Notes: generated from the letters alone by a model not told the origin. A stretch of DNA of 64,000 nucleotides from Thalassotalea marina (GCF_014656435.1 NZ_BNCK01000005.1:62001-126000), one strand, 5' to 3'. Positions 29,326 to 37,487 are shown, counted from the stretch's first letter. Numbers and translations: made by a program.

Positions 29326-29775
29326 CTAACTTTTATTGTCATCTACGTTTTTAAAACAGGTATTAAGTCGATCTAGTAAACTGACTAGTTGTTTTAACTC
29401 GCTTGGATCTAATCCATTAAATTTACATAACATTTGACTGGGTATAGAGGTTGCCGATTTTTTTAACCCTTGCCCATCAGCCGTTAAATACACATTTTTA
29501 ACACGTTTATCTTGTTCATCTTTACGAATACCAACGATACCTTTGGACACAAGCTTTTTTAAAATTTGTGTCATCGCTCCCGCATCAATGCCTGTTTTAT
29601 CTGTTACCGATGCTATTGTTGTTTCTCCAACTTCCCATAGCGCCATAAGCACAAGATATTGTGGATATGTAATATCGAGCTCATCCAATAACGGACGATA
29701 TGCTCTAGTAAATGCATTAGATAACAAATAAAAACGATGACACAGCTGGTTCTCAAGCTTTAGTGAATCAGACAT
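29326..29775 (-). CDS. ohrR: MarR-family repressor of the OhrR type
   Basis: Organic-hydroperoxide-sensing repressor. The reactive cysteine of OhrR is present as Cys12 in LENQLCHRF, and the winged helix (ITYPQYLVLMALWE, GIDAGAMTQILKKLVSKGIV, RKDEQDKRVKNVYLT) is standard. The start at MSDSLKLENQ gives 149 residues, normal for the family. It is divergent from an Ohr/OsmC gene with three TTTGCATGCAAA-like palindromes between, so it most likely represses both. Oxidation of the cysteine by alkyl hydroperoxide relieves repression in relatives. Confidence 0.9.
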   Translation of the reverse strand: MSDSLKLENQLCHRFYLLSNAFTRAYRPLLDELDITYPQYLVLMALWEVGETTIASVTDKTGIDAGAMTQILKKLVSKGIVGIRKDEQDKRVKNVYLTADGQGLKKSATSIPSQMLCKFNGLDPSELKQLVSLLDRLNTCFKNVDDNKS

Positions 29776-29806
29776 ATAGACAATTAACAAAGAATTTAAC
29801 CACTAT

Positions 29807-29818
29807 TTTGCATGCAAA
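29807..29818. promoter_or_regulatory. OhrR-type operator, site 1
   Basis: Perfect palindrome TTTGCATGCAAA, 32 bases upstream of the ohrR start codon, positioned to control ohrR. Confidence 0.75.
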
Positions 29819-29847
29819 TTATTAATCCATCAACTGCATAATAACTT

Positions 29848-29865
29848 TACTTTGCACACAAAGTA
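29848..29865. promoter_or_regulatory. OhrR-type operator, site 2
   Basis: Inverted repeat TACTTTG-CACA-CAAAGTA. Its half-sites match the arms of the two neighbouring palindromes. It abuts the -35 box of the ohr promoter. Confidence 0.65.
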
Positions 29866-29866
29866 T

Positions 29867-29896
29867 TTGACAAGGCAACTTCCGATTAAATATACT
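29867..29896 (+). promoter_or_regulatory. Sigma-70 promoter of ohr
   Basis: TTGACA at 29867 and TATACT at 29891 with an 18-base spacer. The third palindrome begins at the last base of the -10 box, so a bound repressor would block RNA polymerase. Confidence 0.75.
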
Positions 29897-29907
29897 TTGC
29901 ATGCAAA
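29896..29907. promoter_or_regulatory. OhrR-type operator, site 3
   Basis: Perfect palindrome TTTGCATGCAAA, identical to site 1, overlapping the end of the -10 box and the likely start point of the ohr transcript. Confidence 0.8.
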
Positions 29908-29930
29908 CTACATTGTTAAGGAGAGAATCT

Positions 29931-30362
29931 ATGCACACTTTACAGCAAACTATTTACACAGGTATTGCCACATCAACAGGTGGAAGAGAAGGTACAGCGA
30001 CATCTAATGATGGTAAATTAAAATTAACGCTTTCTACACCGAAAGAGCTCGGCGGTACTGGTGGTGAAGGCACAAACCCAGAACAGCTATTTGCAGCGGG
30101 TTATTCAGCGTGTTTTATCGGTGCACTAAAACATGTTGCGGCGGCAGAAAAAGTAAAACTTGGTAATGACATTAGTATTACTGCTGAAGTGGCAATTGGC
30201 CCTATTGAGGTAGGCTTTGCTATAGCGGTCAAACTAATCGTTTCATTAGGAAGTTTAGATAAAGCTGTCGCACAAAGCTTGGTTGATAAAGCCCACATGG
30301 TATGTCCTTATTCAAATGCAACTCGCGGCAACATTGAAGTAGAAATTACACTAGCTGATTAA
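29931..30362 (+). CDS. ohr: Organic hydroperoxide resistance protein (Ohr/OsmC family)
   Basis: Thiol peroxidase reducing organic hydroperoxides with lipoyl-type dithiol donors, cytoplasmic. The two catalytic cysteines are Cys61 (GYSACFIGAL) and Cys125 (MVCPYSNATRGN), and the family segment GGTGGEGTNPEQLFAAGY is intact. The ATG at 29931 follows AAGGAGAG and gives 143 residues, the usual length; an in-frame ATG ten codons upstream falls inside the operator and is not used. Divergent from ohrR. Confidence 0.95.
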   Translation: MHTLQQTIYTGIATSTGGREGTATSNDGKLKLTLSTPKELGGTGGEGTNPEQLFAAGYSACFIGALKHVAAAEKVKLGNDISITAEVAIGPIEVGFAIAVKLIVSLGSLDKAVAQSLVDKAHMVCPYSNATRGNIEVEITLAD

Positions 30363-30373
30363 TTGTTTCGATA

Positions 30374-30401
30374 CATTGCACGTTAAATATAACGTGCAAT
30401 G
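30374..30401. terminator. Perfect 12-bp hairpin between ohr and PD40 gene B
   Basis: CATTGCACGTTA/TAACGTGCAATG with a 4-base loop sits between two convergent genes. There is no T tract on either side, so bidirectional termination is likely but not certain. Confidence 0.55.
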
Positions 30402-30425
30402 ATACCAATTCGTATCGCATGATGA

Positions 30426-31286
30426 TTACGTTTGTGGTCTCAAGTTTTCAATCACTTTTGCATCGACCCAAAAAATCTCTGCCTTATTTCCATCAGTAGT
30501 ATAAGTGCGATGAAAGAAAAAATACTTTCCATCGGGTGTCACACTGCCAAATTGATCAGAAAATTTTGAATTGATTTTATCGCCTAAATTAATGGCTTTA
30601 CCCCATGAACCGTCTGACTGTTTAAAAGAAACATATAAGTCACTATCACCATAGCCATCATCTCTTTCACTATCCCAAATAATGTACGATTCGTCTGCAG
30701 CAATAAAAGGGTGAGCAGTCCACATGCCTGAATTTATCGGTTCACTCACTGACTGGGGTGCTTGGCGCTTACCGTCAACAAGTTGAGAATAGCGAATATG
30801 ACCACGTTCAGTTGGTTCATCAAAAACATATGTACCTTTAGCAGATGCAGTTAAACGCATAATGGGCATATCGCCAATCGGTGCTGCTAAACTTTTCACT
30901 TCAGACCAGCCAATTGGTGTTCGTTCTCTGTATTTATTGCCTAAATGTAAAATATTGCCATCGGGAGACACAAATGGCTGCCCTGCTCTTGGCGGTAAGG
31001 CAGACTCTCGCCACTTACCCTCTTTGAATTGAATTACAAACAATGTGTTTTTTTCAAACTCACCACCTCTTCGCCTAAAGTAAAACTCTTTTAGATCAGG
31101 GCTAAAAGAAGTACTCGCCGCTCTAAAACCTCTATCAATCATATCGTGTGCAAAACGCTCAGGTATCAGTCCTGGCGGTTTTTGCCCTAAATAAATTTCT
31201 GCGTTAACAGCAGTATTTTCATTAGCAACACTTGCTGAGCAAATCGCTAACATAGCGCATAAAAAAATCGTTAAGTTCGTTTTCAT
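30426..31286 (-). CDS. Exported PD40/TolB-like propeller protein B
   Basis: Paralogue of the protein at 26032, 286 residues, with a signal peptide (TIFLCAMLAICSASVAN). Propeller blades are visible as FSPDLKEFYFRRRGG, VSPDGNILHLG, AADESYIIWDSERDD and VTPDGKYFFFHRTY. The order of blades and the closing segment FWVDAKVIENLRPQT are the same as in copy A. It has no catalytic motif and no adjacent transport or protease gene. Both copies are single genes separated by unrelated regulator and peroxide genes. Confidence 0.77.
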   Translation of the reverse strand: MKTNLTIFLCAMLAICSASVANENTAVNAEIYLGQKPPGLIPERFAHDMIDRGFRAASTSFSPDLKEFYFRRRGGEFEKNTLFVIQFKEGKWRESALPPRAGQPFVSPDGNILHLGNKYRERTPIGWSEVKSLAAPIGDMPIMRLTASAKGTYVFDEPTERGHIRYSQLVDGKRQAPQSVSEPINSGMWTAHPFIAADESYIIWDSERDDGYGDSDLYVSFKQSDGSWGKAINLGDKINSKFSDQFGSVTPDGKYFFFHRTYTTDGNKAEIFWVDAKVIENLRPQT

Positions 31287-31340
31287 AAAATCTATCTTAT
31301 TTTAAATAAACCAGCTTCTACACTATGTATTCGCGTTAAA

Positions 31341-31354
31341 AAATACCTGACGTG
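31341..31354 (-). promoter_or_regulatory. Element shared with the paralogue's upstream region, copy B
   Basis: AAATACCTGACGTG, identical to 26983..26996, 55 bases before the PD40 B start codon, followed by TGACTTTTTAATGATTTT, which resembles the copy A flank. Confidence 0.5.
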
Positions 31355-31415
31355 TGTATGACTTTTTAATGATTTTGTACTGCTGATAGCAATAGCAATT
31401 GAAAAAATAAAGAAA

Positions 31416-31437
31416 AAGCGAGCTACTTAGCTCGCTT
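31416..31437 (-). terminator. Terminator of the copA-cupredoxin operon
   Basis: A 10-bp stem AAGCGAGCTA/TAGCTCGCTT with a 2-base loop and minus-strand tail TTTCTTTATTTTTTC, about 60 bases past the cupredoxin stop codon. Confidence 0.85.
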
Positions 31438-31496
31438 CATTTATAAAACAAAACTACCAACAAAGGTGCAAAATTGGCCTGCTGGTGACTATTCAG

Positions 31497-31850
31497 TTAC
31501 ACAACTTTCAGCATGCCCTGGTACATTTTCATTTGACAGTGAAATGCATATTCCCCGGCTTTTAACGCAGGTAACGTTATCGTTGTTTGTGTGTTTAATA
31601 ACAATTGTTCGCTAATATCTAGCGTTGGAATAACCAGCATTTCTGCACAAGGTGACGGGTCTTTGCGAACAAAAGTCAGTTTAATGGCTTTGTTGGCAGA
31701 TGTTTGGATCACCGAAGGTGTGTACACGCCATCTTCTACTTCAATTACCACCTCATTTTCAAAAGCAGCGCTAGCACTAGGATGGTAAAGCCAAAACCAC
31801 CAAATAATTAATCCAATAGCGACTAAACCCAATAAATTAGCGATTAACAT
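31497..31850 (-). CDS. Membrane-anchored cupredoxin-domain protein
   Basis: One N-terminal helix (LIANLLGLVAIGLIIWWFW) anchors a 95-residue cupredoxin fold in the periplasm. The copper ligands are suggested by FHCQMKMYQGM at the C-terminus (His, Cys, Met) with a second Cys in SPCAEML. The start ATG follows TAGGAG, which overlaps the stop codon of copA, so the two genes are co-translated. It probably passes copper to or from the periplasmic side of CopA, or buffers it; this is inference from context. Confidence 0.85.
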   Translation of the reverse strand: MLIANLLGLVAIGLIIWWFWLYHPSASAAFENEVVIEVEDGVYTPSVIQTSANKAIKLTFVRKDPSPCAEMLVIPTLDISEQLLLNTQTTITLPALKAGEYAFHCQMKMYQGMLKVV

Positions 31851-31858
31851 ATCTACTC

Positions 31859-34102
31859 CTAATGCTCTTGTGCTTTGAACAAACGCAATCTGTTGGCATT
31901 AGATACCACAGTCAGTGACGAAAATGCCATAGCAGCACCGGCAATGACAGGACTAAGTAAAATGCCAAATATAGGATAAAGCACCCCTGCAGCCACTGGC
32001 ACACCGGCAACATTGTATATAAAGGCACCAAACAAGTTTTGTTTGATATTACGCAATGTCGCTTTACTGATGGCAATGGCATCAGCAAGGCCATGAAGCG
32101 AGCCACGCATTAGCGTAATATCTGCACTTTCTATAGCAACATCGGTACCTGTACCAATGGCAAAGCCAACATTGGCTAAAGCAAGTGCCGGAGCATCATT
32201 AATGCCATCCCCCGTCATACCAACAATTTCACCATGGTTTTGTAGATCCTTTACCTTATTAGCTTTATCTTCTGGAAGCACTTCAGCGAAAAACTCAGAA
32301 ATACCCGCTTGTAAGGCAACGGCAGCGGCTGTTTCTTTATTGTCGCCAGTTAACATAATCACGCGAATATCGTTGGCTTGTAACCTTTTAATTGCTGAGA
32401 TGGAATCGGCTTTGATCGGATCTGCTACCGCGATAATCGCCGCGAGTTCACCATCAACGGCAAAATACATAGGTGTTTTAGCTTGTTTTGCTAATGCCTG
32501 AGCTTGGTCAGTAAAACCTGTCACCTCAATGCCTTTATCTTGCATGAGCTTTACGTTACCAAATAACAGTGTTTTACCCTGACATTGTGCTTGGACACCA
32601 AAACCTGTGATGGCTTCAAAGGCGGAAATCTTTAGCAGTTCGAGTTGTTTTTCTTTGGCACTTTCAACAATAGCTTCTGCTAAAGGATGTTCTGAGCCAC
32701 TTTCTAAACTGGCTGCTAGTTGTAACACCTCGGCTTCGTTAGTAGCGCCCGCTAATATAATATCGGTCACTTTTGGCGCACCTTCGGTAATAGTGCCAGT
32801 TTTATCTAAGATCATAGCGGTAATTTTAGAGGCTGTTTGTAGTGCTTCGCCATTTCTAATAAGTACCCCAGCTTCTGCGGCTTTTCCTACACCAACCATC
32901 ACTGACATTGGCGTGGCCAAACCGAGCGCACATGGACAGGCTATGATAAGAACAGTGGTAGCAGAAACAATGGCTAGCGCCAGCGCAGGCTGTGGACCAA
33001 AGTTAAGCCACGCCAGTGCACTAATAATGGCGATTATCATAATAACCGGGACAAAATAAGCAGAAATGACATCCGCCAAACGACCAATTGGCGGTTTTGA
33101 ATTTTGCGCACGCTTTACCATATTAATAATGTGAGCGAGCGCCGTATCTTTGCCAACTTTGGTAGCTTTAAATAAAAACATGCCCGATTTGTTTAACGTA
33201 CCGGCAACCACTTCATCGTTTTCACCCTTTTCAACTGGCATAGGTTCACCTGTTAACATTGACTCATCAATGGTAGTGCGCCCTTCGACAACAATGCCAT
33301 CTACAGGGATGTTTTGCCCAGGTTTTACTTTAACGACATCATTTTTCAAAACTTGCTCAATGGCAATTTCCACTTCTTTTTCATCTCTAATTACGATAGC
33401 TGTTTTGGCCTGTAAACCAATCAGTCGTTTAATCGCTTCAGACGTTTTACCACGCGCTTTAAGCTCTAACGCTAAACCTAAATTAATCAAACCTATGATC
33501 ATCGCCGTTGCTTCAAAGTAAACATGGCGTGCCATGCTCGGTACTACATCAGGAGCAAAAACAACCACCATCGAATAAAGCCACGCAGTTCCTGTACCTA
33601 GAGCGATGAGGGTATCCATATTTGCCGAATGATTTTTAAAACTTTTCCATGCGCCAGCATAAAAATGTTTACCCGAAAAATACATAACGCCAAAGGTTAA
33701 AATACCAACCACTAACCAAGAAATACGTTCAGTGGTTGTCTCAACCGTCATTTCACCGATAAAAAGCCCATAAACCATTAATGGCACACCTAATCCTAAG
33801 GCAATAACGGTATCTCGAATAAGCTTTTTGTAATAAAGCCTGTCTGCCGCCTCTTTTTCATCCATGATGTCATCGGCTTGTTGATTGTCTAACACCTTGG
33901 CATTGTAGCCGATTGATTCAACTGCTTTTATTAGCTCATCAGCTAGCGCAGTGCCAGATACCATGACGGTTCTATCAGCAAAATTCATTTCCGCTGAACT
34001 AACCCCATGAGTCGATTTTAATGCTGACTCAATTTTTCCCACACAACTAGCACAGCCAGCGCCTTCGATGATCAGTTGTTGGGTTGATGATTTACTTGTC
34101 AC
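31859..34102 (-). CDS. copA: Copper-exporting P1B-type ATPase
   Basis: Inner-membrane Cu(I) exporter, 747 residues. It has one N-terminal heavy-metal-associated domain (GAGCASC), eight membrane helices, the transport motif CPCALG near residue 390, the phosphorylated Asp in DKTGTITEG, the nucleotide-binding SEHPLAEAI and the hinge TGDGINDAPALA. The start is GTG, preceded by AGGAG 7 bases upstream. Relatives often have two HMA domains; one is common in marine species. A MerR-type promoter with a 19-base spacer lies about 230 bases upstream, so expression should be copper-induced. Confidence 0.95.
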   Translation of the reverse strand: MTSKSSTQQLIIEGAGCASCVGKIESALKSTHGVSSAEMNFADRTVMVSGTALADELIKAVESIGYNAKVLDNQQADDIMDEKEAADRLYYKKLIRDTVIALGLGVPLMVYGLFIGEMTVETTTERISWLVVGILTFGVMYFSGKHFYAGAWKSFKNHSANMDTLIALGTGTAWLYSMVVVFAPDVVPSMARHVYFEATAMIIGLINLGLALELKARGKTSEAIKRLIGLQAKTAIVIRDEKEVEIAIEQVLKNDVVKVKPGQNIPVDGIVVEGRTTIDESMLTGEPMPVEKGENDEVVAGTLNKSGMFLFKATKVGKDTALAHIINMVKRAQNSKPPIGRLADVISAYFVPVIMIIAIISALAWLNFGPQPALALAIVSATTVLIIACPCALGLATPMSVMVGVGKAAEAGVLIRNGEALQTASKITAMILDKTGTITEGAPKVTDIILAGATNEAEVLQLAASLESGSEHPLAEAIVESAKEKQLELLKISAFEAITGFGVQAQCQGKTLLFGNVKLMQDKGIEVTGFTDQAQALAKQAKTPMYFAVDGELAAIIAVADPIKADSISAIKRLQANDIRVIMLTGDNKETAAAVALQAGISEFFAEVLPEDKANKVKDLQNHGEIVGMTGDGINDAPALALANVGFAIGTGTDVAIESADITLMRGSLHGLADAIAISKATLRNIKQNLFGAFIYNVAGVPVAAGVLYPIFGILLSPVIAGAAMAFSSLTVVSNANRLRLFKAQEH

Positions 34103-34310
34103 TTAACTGCTCCTCAATATTGATAGCCTTAATGCTATCGATAAGGTGACAAAGCGTAGTGATGTCAATGCTTTGTCTTCTTTAGATTCCCACTGTGCTA
34201 ATGCACTCATCATATTGTTACGAAACGCTAACATGGCCTGAAATAACTTATGTGGGTCAGTTAGGTTTTTACTATTCCAAACCTAGACATAACGCCCATA
34301 ACATAATTAA
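34103..34310 (-). pseudogene. Degenerate reading frame in the copA leader
   Basis: Between the copper-type promoter and copA lies open sequence that reads like protein but needs two frame changes. NYVMGVMSRFGIVK is followed, in another frame, by LTDPHKLFQAMLAFRNN and continues ALAQWESKED. A third frame then gives LCHLIDSIKAINIEEQLSD, ending inside copA's first codons. Both shifts fall at A-rich runs. No single intact gene is present; the longest clean frame is 43 codons (start 34234) and ends with TAA touching the copA GTG. It may be a decayed gene, a sequencing artefact, or a leader ORF. Family not recognised. Confidence 0.3.
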
Positions 34311-34329
34311 CAATTCGTTGATTACATTA

Positions 34330-34360
34330 AGCATAAACCTGTGAGCAAGACACAGGTCAA
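34330..34360 (-). promoter_or_regulatory. CueR/MerR-type promoter-operator for copA
   Basis: On the minus strand TTGACC (-35) and TATGCT (-10) are separated by 19 bases, the over-long spacer characteristic of MerR-family promoters. The spacer contains the dyad ACCTGTG-N7-CACAGGT. A copper-sensing CueR-type activator is expected to twist this promoter open; its gene is not in the window. Confidence 0.8.
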
Positions 34361-34405
34361 GCAAATAATGTTGTTAACCAGTAAAGTTACAAAACGCTGG
34401 CGTAA

Positions 34406-34891
34406 CTAAAATTGTTGGTCGTAGCTAGTTACCGTTGCATAAACCTTGTTAGTGCCATCTTTAAAAAGCAATAACACCTTGTAAGGCATAAATCGGTCTT
34501 CTACTTCCATCCCCGGTGAACCAATTGGCATCGCAGGCACTGAAAGACCAATGGCATTTGGGTGTTGCTCTGATAAAAACTGCAGAATATATTTAGCAGG
34601 CACATGGCCTTCAAATGCAAAACCGTTTTTGGTAACCGCAGTATGACAAGAGCGGTAATTGGGTTTAATACCTATTTTCGCTTTAATACCACCAATATTC
34701 GACAAGTCTTTTGAATGAGCAATAATACCTTGCTCTTCGATATGGTTTATCCAGTCCTTGCAGCAACCACAGGTTGGCGTTTTAAATACCATAAGCTCTA
34801 ACGGTTTAGCTTGCGGTTCATTTTTATTTGCTTGAACAAATACGGGAATTAGCAGCAACATAACTGCTAGTATTAAAAATTGTTTATTCAT
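34406..34891 (-). CDS. DUF411 exported metal-binding protein
   Basis: A signal peptide (FLILAVMLLLIPVFVQA) is followed by the DUF411 core with MVFKTPTCGCCKDW, a cysteine cluster typical of the family, and later SCHTAVTKNGFAFEGHVPA and PAMPIGSPGMEVEDR. DUF411 proteins are regularly linked to copper resistance operons, where binding of periplasmic metal is proposed. It is 96 bases from the next gene upstream and 300 from copA, so it may have its own or a shared promoter. Confidence 0.85.
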   Translation of the reverse strand: MNKQFLILAVMLLLIPVFVQANKNEPQAKPLELMVFKTPTCGCCKDWINHIEEQGIIAHSKDLSNIGGIKAKIGIKPNYRSCHTAVTKNGFAFEGHVPAKYILQFLSEQHPNAIGLSVPAMPIGSPGMEVEDRFMPYKVLLLFKDGTNKVYATVTSYDQQF

Positions 34892-34987
34892 TTTTGCCTC
34901 CAGACAATGCTGGTTTAATGCTTGGCGTCAAACGCCAAATTCAAGAAAACTAAAAATCTGCGCTATTTTGCGCACACTGATCCTAGG

Positions 34988-35395
34988 TTAGGCAAAAATC
35001 GGTGGTCTAAATAAAGAAGAGTAAATGGTATTGGGTTGCTCGGTCGGCAACGATATTGGAGTTTCACTTTCGAAATAAATAGCAGTCGTTAATACCGACG
35101 AAAATAACGCTGTTGTTGTCGTACAAGCATTAGTAGGACATACACAATCATTATCACAACAATCTTGTGTATGTTTATTCACAGCCTTTGAGGTATCAAT
35201 TGCAAGGCTACTGGAATAATGTTTAACGGGTATATGATCTGTTTGTGCTAGTTGTTCTATTGGCGACATCTTCATCGACATTTCACAAGACATAGCTGAA
35301 AACGCCAATGTTTGCCCGATAAAAGCAATTAGCATCAGTGTTATTAACATCACTTGTGCAGGCGATTTACACATAACATTCCCATAGTTCATCAC
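34988..35395 (-). CDS. Exported Cys/Met-rich protein in the copper cluster (CopL-like)
   Basis: A 135-residue protein with a hydrophobic N-terminal segment (VMLITLMLIAFIGQTLAFS), then MSCEMSMKMSP, then a Cys cluster CCDNDCVCPTNAC in the middle. Methionine- and cysteine-rich periplasmic segments of this kind occur in CopL-like copper-inducible proteins, a resemblance rather than a firm match. Start uncertain: GTG at 35395, ATG at 35392, or MCKSPAQ at 35374, the last with GGGA upstream. It is transcribed toward DUF411 and copA. Confidence 0.65.
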   Translation of the reverse strand: MMNYGNVMCKSPAQVMLITLMLIAFIGQTLAFSAMSCEMSMKMSPIEQLAQTDHIPVKHYSSSLAIDTSKAVNKHTQDCCDNDCVCPTNACTTTTALFSSVLTTAIYFESETPISLPTEQPNTIYSSLFRPPIFA

Positions 35396-35468
35396 GGCTT
35401 ATGCTAAAACATTAATAAAACGATGTAAATGCTGCCCCTCAACAGAATAGGATTTAGCTTTTATCAAC

Positions 35469-35840
35469 TTAATTAACTCTCCATGGTGGATTTAATCTAT
35501 TGTCGCCAGCCCAAAATAATTTGATTTTGTTACCTGACGGATCAAGTAAAATCGCTTCTCTCCATAAATATCTCTGATCTTGCGGGTCCTGTTTAAATTC
35601 AATCCCCTTTAATTTTAACTGCTCAACCCAGCCATCAAGGTCTTCGTGTTCAAAATAAATAGTTGCTCCATTGGTAAAACTTTCCTCGGTTAAACTTAAT
35701 GAAAACGTGGAATCACCATCTGGGCATGAAAAGCGCGCGTAATGAGGTGTATCAACTATTAATGTCATACCTAACGTTTGATAAAACTCTACGGCGACTT
35801 GCATATGTTTAACTGGCAATGTTATTTGGTTTAGTTTCAT
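35469..35840 (-). CDS. VOC-family (glyoxalase/bleomycin resistance fold) protein
   Basis: A 123-residue single-domain protein with the two beta-alpha-beta-beta-beta units of the vicinal oxygen chelate fold: LPVKHMQVAVEFYQTLGMTLIV in the first half and LLDPSGNKIKLFW at the end of the second. Candidate metal ligands are the His of LPVKHM and Glu/His residues in YFEHEDLDGW. Substrate unknown; no linked pathway genes. ATG start with AAAAGGACAAG upstream. Confidence 0.85.
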   Translation of the reverse strand: MKLNQITLPVKHMQVAVEFYQTLGMTLIVDTPHYARFSCPDGDSTFSLSLTEESFTNGATIYFEHEDLDGWVEQLKLKGIEFKQDPQDQRYLWREAILLDPSGNKIKLFWAGDNRLNPPWRVN

Positions 35841-35958
35841 AACTTGTCCTTTTTATTATTTAAACCTTTGGTTTGTATTTGATGCACCTTAAAACATGGC
35901 AAATCATCAACAAATAGCTGAAATTTTTTTACTTAATGTCTTTGTTTTCCATCTTGAT

Positions 35959-36267
35959 TTAAAAAAATTCATTTAAGCTATTGGCGATACCATAACCTAA
36001 TTTGACGCAAGACTCATGTGTCCAACTCTCATTTGTAGGCTTGTTTTTTAACTGCTTAAACGATGCTTCCATTAACAGCGAAGTTACACCAAATACTTCA
36101 GCGACGTAACTAGTGGCAGTTTGTCCAGCGTTACAAGTTGATGTACCACAGGTACTCCCACAGGAAATGTCGTATGGCTTATCGTCGTATTTCAGTTAAG
36201 AGGTTTGCTCATTTTTAGCAAGTAACTGTTTAAAATAATCCCCTGAGTCGTCTTGACTAAACGACAT
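35959..36267 (-). pseudogene. Small Cys-rich protein gene interrupted by an in-frame TAA
   Basis: From ATG at 36267 the frame reads MSFSQDDSGDYFKQLLAKNE, meets TAA at 36198..36196, and then continues in the same frame for 78 codons as KYDDKPYDISCGSTCGTSTC through YGIANSLNEFF and a normal TAA. The part after the stop has good coding character and the Cys pattern CGSTCGTSTC, so the two parts look like one 102-residue protein broken by a single nonsense base. A recent mutation, a base-call error or stop readthrough (TAA followed by C) all fit. Family not recognised. Confidence 0.5.
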
Positions 36268-36338
36268 CACTACAACCTTTTAAATTACATTTCCAAAATC
36301 ATGGAAATATCAAAGTTATGTTGTTAATAATTTGAAGT

Positions 36339-36395
36339 TAAAAATCACCACTAAGTAGCTTTAAATAACTATATTTCAATTACTTAATGGTGATT
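36339..36395 (-). terminator. Hairpin terminator after the trypsin-like protease gene
   Basis: Arms AATCACCACTAAGTA and TACTTAATGGTGATT pair over 15 bases with one mismatch across a 23-base loop. The minus-strand tail is TTTTTAAC. It lies 24 bases past the protease stop. Confidence 0.65.
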
Positions 36396-36418
36396 GACAA
36401 TGTGTGTTGTTATCTGAC

Positions 36419-37288
36419 TTATTTATTCACGTGTTGTGTTATCCATTGATTAAAATACGATACTCGCGTTAATACCCCAGTTGTGCCATATTTGCCCGGT
36501 ACATGTTGCTCTAATGGACCATGTATTTCTGTCCAAGCAGCAAAACCTACTAATATAGGCACATCATTTTGATACATAATGACTGCGCCTCCACTGTCGC
36601 CAGAGCCAAACATGCCCTCTAACGGTAAAGCACTAGCGCCTTGCTCAAAGGTAAATCTAAGCCATTGCTCATTTGCTTCACTGATCACATTGTTATAGCT
36701 GCGCATGGGATAATTATCTTGGGTAAATACCCAATCGGTAAAATATTTTGTCACTTGATACCAACCATAGGTGATTAAACTTGGCCCTTGTGAATCTTCA
36801 ATTTCGCCTGTTTTACCATTGCCAATAGCGCCACGGCCATAACCAGTAATAACTTGTCCCTGTTCGTCATTGCCCTGATATAGTGCTATGGGTTTGATAT
36901 GAGTAACGGGGTTGCTTAAACGTATCAATGCGATATCTTTTGAGCGATTCATTTGTTGCATTAACGGTTTGGGGTCACCTTGGCTCCAATCACCTTCTAC
37001 CCGTTTAAATCCATCGTGAATAATCACCTGTGCAATTTTGTTTTCTACACCATGTATCATGATGGGTTTATCTTGGTAATCATACATAAAGGTATAGATA
37101 ACGTGTGCGGGAGCTAACAACCAGTGCTCATCAATTAACACTGAGCCGCCTTGAAAAGGCATATCAACATAAAACTCGGGCACTTGATTTACTTGATATA
37201 AATCGGCATTAACATCATGCCTGATCACCACGGCATTGACTGACATTGTTATTAAAAGCACTAATAACGTAGATAATTGTTTTAACAT
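36419..37288 (-). CDS. Secreted trypsin-like serine protease (S1)
   Basis: Signal peptide ending SVNAV, then a chymotrypsin-fold domain with the full triad: His62 in WLLAPAHVIYTF, Asp118 in SKDIALIRLSNPV and Ser232 in GSGDSGGAVI. Only 289 residues long, so there is little besides the peptidase domain. The motif around His is LAPAH in place of the usual TAAHC, seen in bacterial S1 enzymes without the nearby disulfide. No inhibitor or prodomain gene adjoins it. Confidence 0.88.
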   Translation of the reverse strand: MLKQLSTLLVLLITMSVNAVVIRHDVNADLYQVNQVPEFYVDMPFQGGSVLIDEHWLLAPAHVIYTFMYDYQDKPIMIHGVENKIAQVIIHDGFKRVEGDWSQGDPKPLMQQMNRSKDIALIRLSNPVTHIKPIALYQGNDEQGQVITGYGRGAIGNGKTGEIEDSQGPSLITYGWYQVTKYFTDWVFTQDNYPMRSYNNVISEANEQWLRFTFEQGASALPLEGMFGSGDSGGAVIMYQNDVPILVGFAAWTEIHGPLEQHVPGKYGTTGVLTRVSYFNQWITQHVNK

Positions 37289-37430
37289 TGTTTGTTGATC
37301 CTATTTTCATCTTTAACAATCATTGGCTATGGCCAGCATGGTGGCCTTTATTTAAAAACAAAGAATGATAATTTAAGGAAAAAAGGTGATGAAAAGGTGA
37401 CGAGCCAGAAAAATGGGCGGTTTAAAAGTA

Positions 37431-37455
37431 AAGCCTGATAATTTACGTCAGGCTT
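37431..37455 (-). terminator. Terminator after the DUF6326-type gene
   Basis: An 8-bp stem AAGCCTGA/TCAGGCTT with a 9-base loop and minus-strand tail TACTTTTAAA, about 35 bases beyond the stop codon. Confidence 0.75.
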
Positions 37456-37487
37456 GTTTATCAATTTAGCAGCTCACTTTTAGCGTG

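Noticed and set aside
31912-33521. Several open frames on both strands within copA
   Set aside because: They lie inside a complete, well-motifed copA gene and have no independent start signals or homology.
34103-34234. 43-codon clean frame ending TAA next to the copA GTG as a separate gene
   Set aside because: Its C-terminus is read from the ribosome-site region and other frames look more protein-like, so it was reported only as part of a degenerate frame.
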